Below the pieces are notes generated by a model that had not been told where the DNA came from, did no database searches, and saw nothing but the letters and a program-made list of their open reading frames with translations. DNA of 64,000 nt from UBA952 sp044361535 (lineage in GTDB: Bacteria > Bacteroidota > Bacteroidia > Flavobacteriales_D > Crocinitomicaceae). Of the stretch, positions 51,199 to 59,817 are shown in pieces. The stretch is from assembly GCA_044361535.1 (NCBI GenBank), contig JBIKIQ010000003.1, positions 62,001-126,000 of the forward strand. The letters run 5' to 3'. The stretch's first letter is position 1, and every line of letters starts with the position of its first letter. Made by a program: the position numbers and the translations under genes.

Positions 51199-54100
51199 AT
51201 GAAGATGACAAGAAAATATTGGAAAGGATTAGAAGAACTAAAAGAAACACCAGAGTTCTTAAAATCTAGAGAACAAGAATTTCCTACTGAAATGTCGGTA
51301 GAAGAGTTTCTCTCTGATGACAAATTGGCTGAAAAATCTACAGCAAGAAGGGATTTTCTAAAATTCTTAGGATTTTCTGTAGCTGCTGCCACTGTAGCTG
51401 CTTGTGAGGCACCGGTAACTAAGGCTGTTCCTTATGTTAATAAACCCGAAAATGTTACCCCAGGTATGCCAACATGGTACGCATCAACGTATTATGACGG
51501 TAATTCATATGCAAGTATATTAGTAAAAACAAGAGAAGGTCGACCTATTTACATCAAGGGAAACAAAGATTTTGGTTTTACAAATGGAGGAACAAATCCA
51601 CAAATAATTGCATCTGTTTTAGGTTTATATGATGGAGCTAGATTACAAAGCCCACAAATTTCAAAAGCCTCTTCGTCTTGGAAAAATGTTGATTCGGAGG
51701 TATCTAAAGCTTTAGCAACGTCATCCAAAACAGTATTATTAACTGGAACTATCATAAGTCCATCCGTTCAAAAGGCTATATCAGCATTGTCTGCGAAATT
51801 AGGTGATGGTAAGTTTGAGCACATTCAATATGATGCTGTATCGTATAGAGCAATTCGTTTAGCTAATCAAGATAATTTTGGTCAAGCTGTTATTCCTTCT
51901 TACAATTTTAGCAAGGCTAAGACAATAGTATCAGTTGGAGCAGATTTCCTTGGAACTTGGCTTTTATCAAACATTTATCAATCTCAATATGGAATAACTA
52001 GAAATCCAGATAATTCATGGATGTCCAAGCATTTTCAGTTTGAGTCCCAAATGTCAATTTCGGGAACAAATGCTGATTACAGAGGAATGATCAAACCTTC
52101 TGAGGAGGCAAATGTCCTAGCATACCTAATCAAAGCTTTTGGAGGTAGTGTTTCTCAATCATCTGAATTGTCTAAACAAGCAAAGTCTGTTGCAGACGAA
52201 GCAGTTGCAGCATTGAAAGCAAGTCGTGGTGAATCCCTTGTCATTGCAGGAGCCAATAATAAGTCAATTCAGTTATTGGCAAATAAATTGAATAATTTAT
52301 TAGGTTCATATGGTGTGACAATAGATTTGACTAATCCGGTAAAATTATTTGATGGAGATGATACTAAAGTATCTTCACTAGTTAAAAATGTTGTATCAGG
52401 TCAAGGTCTTGATACTTTGATTATATCAGGAACAAATCCAGTTTATTCATTGCCGAATGGGAAACAGTTTGGAGAAGGTTTATCAAAGATAAAGAATACA
52501 ATTTGTATTTCTACTCACATGGACGAAACAGCTTCCAAGTGTAAAATAGTTTGTGCGGAGAGTCATGCGTTAGAATCTTGGTCCGATTATAATCCGATGG
52601 GTTCTCATTTCGCGTTAGCACAACCAACAATCCGACCTCTTTTTGATACGGCTTCATTGTTGGAAAACCTAATCGTTTGGACAGGGGCAAATAAACGTAC
52701 TGGGAAAAATTCTACAATAGCATTTGATTATATTCAAACCAATTGGAAAGAATCAGTGATTAAAGCGGAGGATGCTGACTTTGGAACTAGCTGGAATATG
52801 GCTGTTCACAATAGTTGTATTAATGCTAGCTCTGCTGCGTTGACTGTTGCTTCTGCTAAAGTAGAAACAAAGGAAAATCCAATTAAAGAAGAAAAGAAAG
52901 ATGAAGTAAAAACGGAAACTACTACATCTACAGCTTCTTCATTTAAAGAAGTTTCAATTCCTGCAGTAGCTAAAGGTAGTGGTTTAGAAGTAGTATTGTA
53001 TCAAAAAAATGCAATAGGTGTTGGTACTCAGGCTGGTAATCCATGGTTACAAGAATTACCAGATGCAGTTACTAAAGTGACATGGGATAATTATATTACA
53101 ATGAATCCTTCAGAAATGGATTCGTATAATTTTGTAAAAACTTACGATCAAGAAAACGGATTGTCATTGGCTAAATTAACTGTCAACGGATCATCTGTTA
53201 CCCTTCCTGTTTATCCACTTCCTGGACAAGCTCCTGGCACTGTTGGTGTGGCGTTAGGTTATGGTCGTGGTTCGAATGGTGAAAAGATAGGAAAAGCTGC
53301 TTTTCAAACCAAGGAATACGGTGGTCACGCTACGGACGACAAAGGAAATCCAAAAGCTATTGGTGAAAATGTATTTACTTTTGTTACCATTGCAAATGGG
53401 TTGATGCAATATTCTAATTCTGGAAAAATTGAATCAACGGGTGATAAGTATAGCATTGCTGCTACTCAAATACATCATACAGTGATGGGTCGACACTCAA
53501 TCGTACGTGAAACCACATTGGATATCTACAAATCTAAAGATAAGGATGCATATAATCCTGCTCACATGCTACAGAAATTGGATGAACATGGAAACCATGT
53601 TAAGCGTCCGGTGAGTGAGTTCGATTTATGGGATAAGCATCCTGTAGAGCATATTGGTCACAGATGGGGAATGACGGTAGATTTGTCATCTTGTATTGGA
53701 TGTAGTTCATGTTTAATTGCTTGTCAAGCTGAAAATAACGTTCCTGTTGTTGGAAAAGATGAGGTTAGACGTGGCCGAGAAATGCATTGGTTGCGTATTG
53801 ATAGATATTTTGCATCAGACGAGGAGGCTGCAGTTGGAACACGTAAGGATGATGATTCATTTAGTTATGATAAAGCAGAAAATGCTGCATTGAATCCAAA
53901 GGTTGTTCATATGCCTATGATGTGTCATCATTGTAATCATGCTCCTTGTGAAACTGTATGTCCAGTTGCTGCAACTACTCACAGTAATGAAGGATTAAAT
54001 CAAATGGCATATAACAGATGTATTGGTACAAGATATTGTGCGAACAACTGTCCATATAAAGTAAGGAGATTTAACTGGTTTAATTACCCGTCATACAAGA

Positions 54101-54534
54101 AATTCACAGAGTTTAACCCAGCTCAGGATGATTTAGGAAGAATGGTTCTTAATCCTGATGTTACTGTTAGAACAAGAGGTGTAATGGAAAAATGCTCTTT
54201 CTGTGTTCAACGTATACAAGCTAGTAAGTTAGTAGCGAAGAAAGACGGAAGACCAGTTAAGGATGGAGAATTTTCATCTGCTTGTGCTGACGCTTGTCCA
54301 ACAAATGCAATAATCGTGGGTGATTGGAATGATGTTAAATCTTCTATTAGAAAAAGTTCATCAGACAATAGAGCGTATCAGGCACTTGAAGAGGTTGGTG
54401 TTAAACCAAACGTTTGGTACAAGGTGAAAGTAAGAAATGAAAAAAATGATTTACTTGCTAAACTTCAAAAATCAAGTGCTCATGGATCTTCACATGGAGA
54501 GCAAAAAAGTGAATCAAAAAAAGGACATCATTAA
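51199..54534 (+). CDS. actB: Alternative complex III subunit B (Fe-S, molybdopterin-oxidoreductase-like)
   Basis: A 1111-residue subunit. A twin-arginine motif at R50-R51 (ARRDFLKFLGF) precedes a hydrophobic segment and a VAAC lipobox-like site, so it is likely exported folded and lipid-anchored. The long first part resembles a molybdopterin oxidoreductase (GMPTWYASTYYDGNSYASI, IISGTNPVYSLPNGKQF) but ActB carries no molybdenum (family knowledge). A Lys/Glu/Thr-rich insert lies at about 554-584. The C-terminal Fe-S domain has four cysteine groups: CIGCSSCLIAC, CHHCNHAPCETVC, CIGTRYCANNC (one Cys replaced by Thr, giving a 3Fe-4S cluster) and CSFC with CADAC. This is three 4Fe-4S and one 3Fe-4S cluster, as known for ActB. 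Confidence 0.96.
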   Translation: MKMTRKYWKGLEELKETPEFLKSREQEFPTEMSVEEFLSDDKLAEKSTARRDFLKFLGFSVAAATVAACEAPVTKAVPYVNKPENVTPGMPTWYASTYYDGNSYASILVKTREGRPIYIKGNKDFGFTNGGTNPQIIASVLGLYDGARLQSPQISKASSSWKNVDSEVSKALATSSKTVLLTGTIISPSVQKAISALSAKLGDGKFEHIQYDAVSYRAIRLANQDNFGQAVIPSYNFSKAKTIVSVGADFLGTWLLSNIYQSQYGITRNPDNSWMSKHFQFESQMSISGTNADYRGMIKPSEEANVLAYLIKAFGGSVSQSSELSKQAKSVADEAVAALKASRGESLVIAGANNKSIQLLANKLNNLLGSYGVTIDLTNPVKLFDGDDTKVSSLVKNVVSGQGLDTLIISGTNPVYSLPNGKQFGEGLSKIKNTICISTHMDETASKCKIVCAESHALESWSDYNPMGSHFALAQPTIRPLFDTASLLENLIVWTGANKRTGKNSTIAFDYIQTNWKESVIKAEDADFGTSWNMAVHNSCINASSAALTVASAKVETKENPIKEEKKDEVKTETTTSTASSFKEVSIPAVAKGSGLEVVLYQKNAIGVGTQAGNPWLQELPDAVTKVTWDNYITMNPSEMDSYNFVKTYDQENGLSLAKLTVNGSSVTLPVYPLPGQAPGTVGVALGYGRGSNGEKIGKAAFQTKEYGGHATDDKGNPKAIGENVFTFVTIANGLMQYSNSGKIESTGDKYSIAATQIHHTVMGRHSIVRETTLDIYKSKDKDAYNPAHMLQKLDEHGNHVKRPVSEFDLWDKHPVEHIGHRWGMTVDLSSCIGCSSCLIACQAENNVPVVGKDEVRRGREMHWLRIDRYFASDEEAAVGTRKDDDSFSYDKAENAALNPKVVHMPMMCHHCNHAPCETVCPVAATTHSNEGLNQMAYNRCIGTRYCANNCPYKVRRFNWFNYPSYKKFTEFNPAQDDLGRMVLNPDVTVRTRGVMEKCSFCVQRIQASKLVAKKDGRPVKDGEFSSACADACPTNAIIVGDWNDVKSSIRKSSSDNRAYQALEEVGVKPNVWYKVKVRNEKNDLLAKLQKSSAHGSSHGEQKSESKKGHH

Positions 54535-54552
54535 TTGATAAAATTGTAAGAA

Positions 54553-55941
54553 ATGCATAAAGAAGCAGCAATAAGAGAACCCCTCATTTTAGGTCATAAG
54601 ACGTATCATGACATTACTGAGGATGTGTGTCGACCAATTGAAGATAAGGCGCCTAAAATGTGGTACGTCCTATTTGGAATTGCCTTGATCATTGGAATTT
54701 ATGGTGTTGGTTGTATTTTGTACTTATTGGGTACTGGTATCGGAGTTTGGGGTTTGAATAAAACAATTGGATGGGCTTGGGATATCACCAATTTTGTTTG
54801 GTGGGTTGGTATTGGTCATGCCGGTACGCTTATCTCAGCTGTGCTATTATTATTTAGACAAAAATGGAGAATGGCTATTAACCGCTCTGCAGAAGCAATG
54901 ACAATATTTGCAGTATTTATGGCCGGAATGTTTCCATTAATTCACATGGGGCGTTTATGGGTAGGATATTGGACACTTCCCTTACCAAATCAATTTGGTT
55001 CGCTTTGGGTGAACTTTAACTCTCCACTTCTTTGGGACGTATTTGCTATTTCAACGTACTTATCAGTTTCATTAGTTTTCTGGTACATAGGTTTAATACC
55101 TGATTTTGCAACAATTCGCGACAGAGCCAAAAAACCAATTGCTAAAAGAATGTACTCGATTTTATCTTTTGGATGGTCTGGTCGAGCAAAACATTGGAAT
55201 AGATTTGAATTAGTTTCTTTGGTTCTTGCTGGTTTAGCAACTCCACTAGTATTCTCAGTTCACTCAATTGTATCATTTGACTTTGCAACCTCTGTAATTC
55301 CTGGATGGCATACTACAATATTTCCTCCTTATTTTGTTGCAGGTGCAGTATTCTCTGGTTTTGCCATGGTACAAACCCTTTTGTTAATCATGAGAAAAGC
55401 AATGGGATTAGAGGCATATATTCATACTAAGCATGTTGAATATATGAATATCGTAATTATGGTAACGGGATCTATCGTAGGTACTGCCTATATTACAGAA
55501 CTATTTATCTCTTGGTACTCAGGAGTAGAATATGAATCTTATGCATTTATCAATAGAGCAACTGGTCCTTATTGGTGGGCGTATTGGTCTATGATGACAT
55601 GTAATGTAATTTCTCCTCAGCTAATGTGGTTTAAGAAATTGAGAAGAAGTTTATTATTCACTTTCTTTATATCTATTGTTGTAAACATCGGTATGTGGTT
55701 CGAGCGTTATGTAATCATCGTGACTTCGTTACACAGAGATTATATACCAGCAGCATGGAGTATGCATTATCCAAGTCATATTGACATAGGAGTTTATGTT
55801 GGAACGATTGGTTTATTCTTTGTGTTTTTCTTATTGTTTGCGAGATACTTTCCAGTACTTGCACTTAATGAAGTTAAAACAATTTTGAAATCATCTGGAG
55901 AATCGTATAAAAACGCTCCCGATACTCATCATGCACATTAA
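54553..55941 (+). CDS. actC: Alternative complex III subunit C (NrfD/PsrC-like quinol-binding)
   Basis: A 462-residue polytopic membrane protein of the NrfD/PsrC family, with about ten hydrophobic helices. Seen: WYVLFGIALIIGIYGVG, WWVGIGHAGTLISAVLLLF, PLIHMGRLWVGYW, HSIVSFDFATSVIPGWH and YLSVSLVFWYIGL. Its paralogue ActF lies downstream; one of the two probably binds and oxidises menaquinol and moves protons, by analogy with the Flavobacterium complex. The conserved His, Asp and Glu lie within or beside the membrane. It starts 18 bases after the actB stop and is followed by actD after 20 bases. Confidence 0.95.
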   Translation: MHKEAAIREPLILGHKTYHDITEDVCRPIEDKAPKMWYVLFGIALIIGIYGVGCILYLLGTGIGVWGLNKTIGWAWDITNFVWWVGIGHAGTLISAVLLLFRQKWRMAINRSAEAMTIFAVFMAGMFPLIHMGRLWVGYWTLPLPNQFGSLWVNFNSPLLWDVFAISTYLSVSLVFWYIGLIPDFATIRDRAKKPIAKRMYSILSFGWSGRAKHWNRFELVSLVLAGLATPLVFSVHSIVSFDFATSVIPGWHTTIFPPYFVAGAVFSGFAMVQTLLLIMRKAMGLEAYIHTKHVEYMNIVIMVTGSIVGTAYITELFISWYSGVEYESYAFINRATGPYWWAYWSMMTCNVISPQLMWFKKLRRSLLFTFFISIVVNIGMWFERYVIIVTSLHRDYIPAAWSMHYPSHIDIGVYVGTIGLFFVFFLLFARYFPVLALNEVKTILKSSGESYKNAPDTHHAH

Positions 55942-55961
55942 TAATTGAAAAAAGTACTGAA

Positions 55962-56495
55962 ATGTCAGATAAAGTAATATTTGCAACTTACACGGACGAA
56001 GAAGTTTTAAAGGATGGAGCTAAAAAACTAGTTTCCAAAGGGATTAAAATTAATGAGGTTTTCTCTCCGTTTCCAATACACGGAATAGACCCAATAATTG
56101 GAGTTAAGAATACTCGCTTGGGAATTATGGCCTTCTTGTATGGTTTAACAGGTTTAACATTGGCAACCATTGGTATGCGTTACTTTATGGTAGTTGACTG
56201 GCCAATGAATATAGGTGGAAAGCCAAATTTTTCATACCTAGAGAATATTTTATCTTTTATTCCAATATCATTTGAGTTTACTGTACTTTGTGCAGCGCAT
56301 GGTATGGCAATAACGTACTTCTTGAGAAATAAAACTTTACCTGGAATGCCGGCTCAAAATCCGTATCCTACTACAACAGATGATAGATTTGTGATGGAGA
56401 TAAGATTGTCAGAGAATCACAATCATTCTTCAGAAGATATTCAGTCACTATTGAAGGAAACGGGAATTGAAGCGTTAGAAGAAAAGGAATGTTAA
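55962..56495 (+). CDS. actD: Alternative complex III subunit D (DUF3341)
   Basis: A 177-residue protein with two membrane segments (about residues 55-77 and 100-128) forming a hairpin, the DUF3341 layout. Seen: FATYTDEEVLKDGAKKL at the N-terminus, HGIDPIIGVKNTRLGIMAFLYGLTG with the first helix, and FEFTVLCAAHGMAITYFL in the second. The N-terminal cytoplasmic part resembles an iron-sulfur-associated ferredoxin-like fold, but carries no cofactor motif. It is a structural subunit of the complex. Position between actC and actE is as expected for the operon. Confidence 0.93.
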   Translation: MSDKVIFATYTDEEVLKDGAKKLVSKGIKINEVFSPFPIHGIDPIIGVKNTRLGIMAFLYGLTGLTLATIGMRYFMVVDWPMNIGGKPNFSYLENILSFIPISFEFTVLCAAHGMAITYFLRNKTLPGMPAQNPYPTTTDDRFVMEIRLSENHNHSSEDIQSLLKETGIEALEEKEC

Positions 56496-56523
56496 TAGTA
56501 TAACCCGAAAAAGGTAATTAGAA

Positions 56524-57285
56524 ATGAAAATGAAATTTATACAATTAATTGGTTTAGCTTCGGTAGTTATTACTGCTTTTACTTTTACTGGATGCGTTGC
56601 TGATAGTGATAGTGCTGGGTTAGAATACATGCCGGATATGTACCGTTCTCCAGCGATAGAACCGTATGTTGATTATGCAGAGATTAGAGGTCGCGAGAAT
56701 AAGGCATTAAAAACAAAATTATCAGCTATGATTCCTCCACTAGGGACTATTCCATTTTATGGAACTAATTCTGAAGAGGTTGCTTTGATGTTACCTTATT
56801 TTAGAAATCCAAGTTCTGAATTTTGGGTAACTCATGGTTTGAGAGACTTTAAGTTTTCAAGTCAAAATGAATATGAACTTGCTAAAGAAGACACGCAAAA
56901 TCCTTTAACGCTTACTGTTCATAATGCGGATAAAGTTTTAAAGGAAGGAAAGGAAATTTACGCATCTAAATGTATGCATTGCCACGGTGAGAAAGGTGAT
57001 GGAAATGGGCCTATGGTGCTAAGTCAAGCTTACAATGGTGTGCCTAATTATGGAGATCGTACGGCACTTTCAAATGGACAAATTTTCTATTCTATTTACT
57101 ATGGTAAAGGAGCTATGGGTGCTCATGGATCAATGCTTGATAAGAAAGAGATATGGACGCTTGTTCATTACGTAAGAAAATTACAAAATAAGGATTACGG
57201 AACTGTTAAGGACGGGAAAGTTGTAGGAATCAGTGGTGGTTCTGATTCAACTGCAGTTAAATCAACAAAAACTGAAAAAAAATAA
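56524..57285 (+). CDS. actE: Alternative complex III subunit E (monoheme cytochrome c)
   Basis: A 253-residue lipoprotein: FTFTGC places the lipidated Cys near residue 24. A long linker precedes a class I cytochrome c domain with heme site CMHCH (Cys150-His154) in GKEIYASKCMHCHGEKGDGNG and a likely Met axial ligand in GKGAMGAHGSMLDKKEIWTLVHYVRKLQ. ActE passes electrons from ActA towards the terminal oxidase or a soluble carrier at the periplasmic side. The C-terminus is a Ser/Lys-rich tail. It starts 28 bases after actD and overlaps nothing; actF begins 3 bases downstream. Confidence 0.95.
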   Translation: MKMKFIQLIGLASVVITAFTFTGCVADSDSAGLEYMPDMYRSPAIEPYVDYAEIRGRENKALKTKLSAMIPPLGTIPFYGTNSEEVALMLPYFRNPSSEFWVTHGLRDFKFSSQNEYELAKEDTQNPLTLTVHNADKVLKEGKEIYASKCMHCHGEKGDGNGPMVLSQAYNGVPNYGDRTALSNGQIFYSIYYGKGAMGAHGSMLDKKEIWTLVHYVRKLQNKDYGTVKDGKVVGISGGSDSTAVKSTKTEKK

Positions 57286-57288
57286 GCG

Positions 57289-58497
57289 ATGAGTATGGAA
57301 TTTAGTACACCAAATAAAGCAAAGAAGATAACTCTTTCACTTATCATCTTTGGTTCGGCTTTAGCTGCGGTTGGAGTTGTCACAGGAATGGAAGATCATC
57401 ATTTTGTAACAAGACTTCTTACCAATGGATTAATAAATGCATTTTTCTTTTTTGCAATAGCTCTAGGAGCTTTATTTTTTCTTACTTTACAATATGCAAC
57501 TGAGACAGGTTGGTATGCTTCTGTTAAAAGAGTTATAGAAGGAGTAGCTGGTGTTTTACCATACGGAATGGGACTTCTTGCGCTGATTCTATTGATTATT
57601 ACATTAATGGATGGGGCACATATTTATATATGGATGGATCCAGAAACAACCAATCCTGCTTCTCATCATTATGATGAGATAATTGAAGGGAAAAGTGCTT
57701 ATTTGAACAAGATCTTCTTCTGGATTAGAACTATAGTGTATTTGGCAACGTATTATATTTTTTGGAACGGATTTAGAAAGCGTTCTTTGGAAGAAGATAG
57801 AATCGGTGGAACTGAATTACATTTCAAAAATTACCGAAAAGGGGCTACATTTTTAGTGTTCTTTGCTGTTTTTAGTTCTACGTCAGCATGGGATTGGATC
57901 ATGTCAATAGATGTGCATTGGTTCTCAACTCTATTCGGATGGTATACTTTTGCTGGAATGTGGTGTTCAGCCATGACAGTAATAGTTTTAACCACAATCT
58001 ATCTTAAAAAGTTAGGGTATCTAGAGCGAGTGAATGACTCACATATTCATGATATTGGAAAATGGACTTTTGCAACATCTTTTTTATGGTCTTATTTGTT
58101 CTTCTCTCAGTTTATGTTGATATGGTATGCTAACATAGGAGAGGAGGTGACTTACTATCAAATGAGAATGGAAAATTTTAAGGTATTATATTTCACAATG
58201 TTTTTGATAAACTTTGCTTTTCCAATGTTAATACTAATGTCGAGAGATGCAAAACGTAACTATGGAGTGTTAACTTTTGTAGGAATAATTATCTTAATTG
58301 GACATTGGACAGATGTATATTTAATGATTTCTGCTGGTTCTTTGGGAGCGAATGCAAAAATTGGATTTCTAGAAGTTGGACTTCTGCTACTTTGTGCAGG
58401 ACTGTTTATACGTATTTTGTTAAATAATTTATCAAAGGCACCTTTAATGCCTGTTAATCATCCATTTTTGGATGAAAGTGTTCATCATGAAATTTAA
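57289..58497 (+). CDS. actF: Alternative complex III subunit F (NrfD-like paralogue of ActC)
   Basis: A 402-residue polytopic membrane protein of about ten helices, a divergent NrfD relative. Seen: LSLIIFGSALAAVGVVTGM, LINAFFFFAIALGALFFLTLQYATETGWY, WIRTIVYLATYYIFWNGF, SSTSAWDWIMSIDVHWFSTLFGWYTFAGMW and FSQFMLIWYANIGEEVTYY. The DWIMSIDVHWFST segment is a feature by which I recognise ActF. It pairs with ActC in the membrane part of the complex. It starts 3 bases after actE and is followed after 22 bases by coxB, linking the complex to the oxidase genes. Confidence 0.94.
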   Translation: MSMEFSTPNKAKKITLSLIIFGSALAAVGVVTGMEDHHFVTRLLTNGLINAFFFFAIALGALFFLTLQYATETGWYASVKRVIEGVAGVLPYGMGLLALILLIITLMDGAHIYIWMDPETTNPASHHYDEIIEGKSAYLNKIFFWIRTIVYLATYYIFWNGFRKRSLEEDRIGGTELHFKNYRKGATFLVFFAVFSSTSAWDWIMSIDVHWFSTLFGWYTFAGMWCSAMTVIVLTTIYLKKLGYLERVNDSHIHDIGKWTFATSFLWSYLFFSQFMLIWYANIGEEVTYYQMRMENFKVLYFTMFLINFAFPMLILMSRDAKRNYGVLTFVGIIILIGHWTDVYLMISAGSLGANAKIGFLEVGLLLLCAGLFIRILLNNLSKAPLMPVNHPFLDESVHHEI

Positions 58498-58519
58498 TTT
58501 TTAGTAATAAGTTAGAACA

Positions 58520-59797
58520 ATGGAAAACAAATTAATTATATTATTAGTAGTTATTTTCGCAGCAATTGCTGTTGCTCAGTTAGTTAGGGTATATGAACTT
58601 TCTTCTAAATTGCGTGGAAAAAACGAGCATGAGATTAGTAGTAGGGATAATAATTTCAATGCGTTATTATTGTTGCTTTTCATGTTTTTCCAATTTTTTG
58701 GATTTATCTATTTGATGTTAGAATATGGATGGACCGGACGTGGAGACGCAGCGAGTGTTGAAGGTAAGGAGACGGATTGGTTGCTTAATTTGAATTTCAT
58801 TATTGTAATTGCCGTTTTCTTTTTCACCAATGCACTTTTGTTTTACTTTTCTTATAAGTATGTTAAGAAGCCGGGTGTTCCTGCCTATTATTATCCGCAT
58901 AACAATAAACTTGAGATGTTGTGGACAGTCGTTCCTGCCTGTGTATTAGCGGTTATCATAATTCTAGGTTTAAAATCTTGGAACGATCTGACAAGTCATG
59001 CAGGTAACGATGCGAAAGTGGTTGAGTTGTATTCAAAACAATTTGATTGGACAGCTCGCTATGCAGGAAAGAATAATAGATTGGGTAAGTTTGATTACAA
59101 GTTAACTACGGATAACAATGAACTTGGATTAGTAACTTCTAATACAATTGATACCGCAATTTTTCATATGCTTAAAGGTGTAAATGGAATTGAGGCTATT
59201 CAACGGAAATTGAATAATTCATCAATTGTTTTAAGTGATTCTGCACAGACTAAGCTTGAGAAAGATCTTTCTTCCAAGGAGCGTCTAATTAGATTGCTCT
59301 ACCAAATGAAAGAGAATCACAATACCAAAGTTGATAACGACGCTTGGGATGATATCATTCAAAAAGATACACTTTATTTGTGTGTTAATCAGTTATATGA
59401 GTTCAATTTCCGGTCAATGGATGTAATTCATTCTGCATTTTTTCCTCATTTTAGAGCTCAAATGAACGCTGTACCTGGTTTAATGACTCGATTTAAATTT
59501 ACTCCTGATATCACTACAAAGGATATGAGAGTAAAAATGAAGAATGAGAATTTCAATTTTATATTGATGTGTAATAAAATTTGTGGTGGGGCACATTATA
59601 AAATGAAAATGACTGTTGTTGTTTTATCAAAAGCAGAATATACTGCATGGGAGGGAAGAAAAATGAAAGAAACTTTCAAGGATAAGTATTTTCCTGCAGC
59701 TCCGGCAAAATCACCAAATCCTGCACCAGCAGATGCTACTAAAGTAGATTCAAATGCAGTTTTAACAGATAAAAAAGATACATTAAAGAAAGTTTAA
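58520..59797 (+). CDS. coxB: Cytochrome c oxidase subunit II with enlarged soluble domain
   Basis: A 425-residue oxidase subunit that holds the CuA centre. Four hydrophobic stretches (about residues 4-22, 48-68, 90-112 and 133-152) exceed the two usual helices. The CuA ligands are H304 (DVIHSAFF), Cys351, Cys355, His359 and Met362 in LMCNKICGGAHYKM. The residue that is normally Glu between the two cysteines is Lys353. Residues about 183-290 form an insertion of about 100 residues between the first strand and the CuA core, with no known motif. A Pro/Ala-rich C-terminal tail follows at about 396-425. It accepts electrons from the cytochrome c domains and feeds subunit I. Confidence 0.94.
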   Translation: MENKLIILLVVIFAAIAVAQLVRVYELSSKLRGKNEHEISSRDNNFNALLLLLFMFFQFFGFIYLMLEYGWTGRGDAASVEGKETDWLLNLNFIIVIAVFFFTNALLFYFSYKYVKKPGVPAYYYPHNNKLEMLWTVVPACVLAVIIILGLKSWNDLTSHAGNDAKVVELYSKQFDWTARYAGKNNRLGKFDYKLTTDNNELGLVTSNTIDTAIFHMLKGVNGIEAIQRKLNNSSIVLSDSAQTKLEKDLSSKERLIRLLYQMKENHNTKVDNDAWDDIIQKDTLYLCVNQLYEFNFRSMDVIHSAFFPHFRAQMNAVPGLMTRFKFTPDITTKDMRVKMKNENFNFILMCNKICGGAHYKMKMTVVVLSKAEYTAWEGRKMKETFKDKYFPAAPAKSPNPAPADATKVDSNAVLTDKKDTLKKV

Positions 59798-59817
59798 TAT
59801 AATTAAAAGATTTCAAT

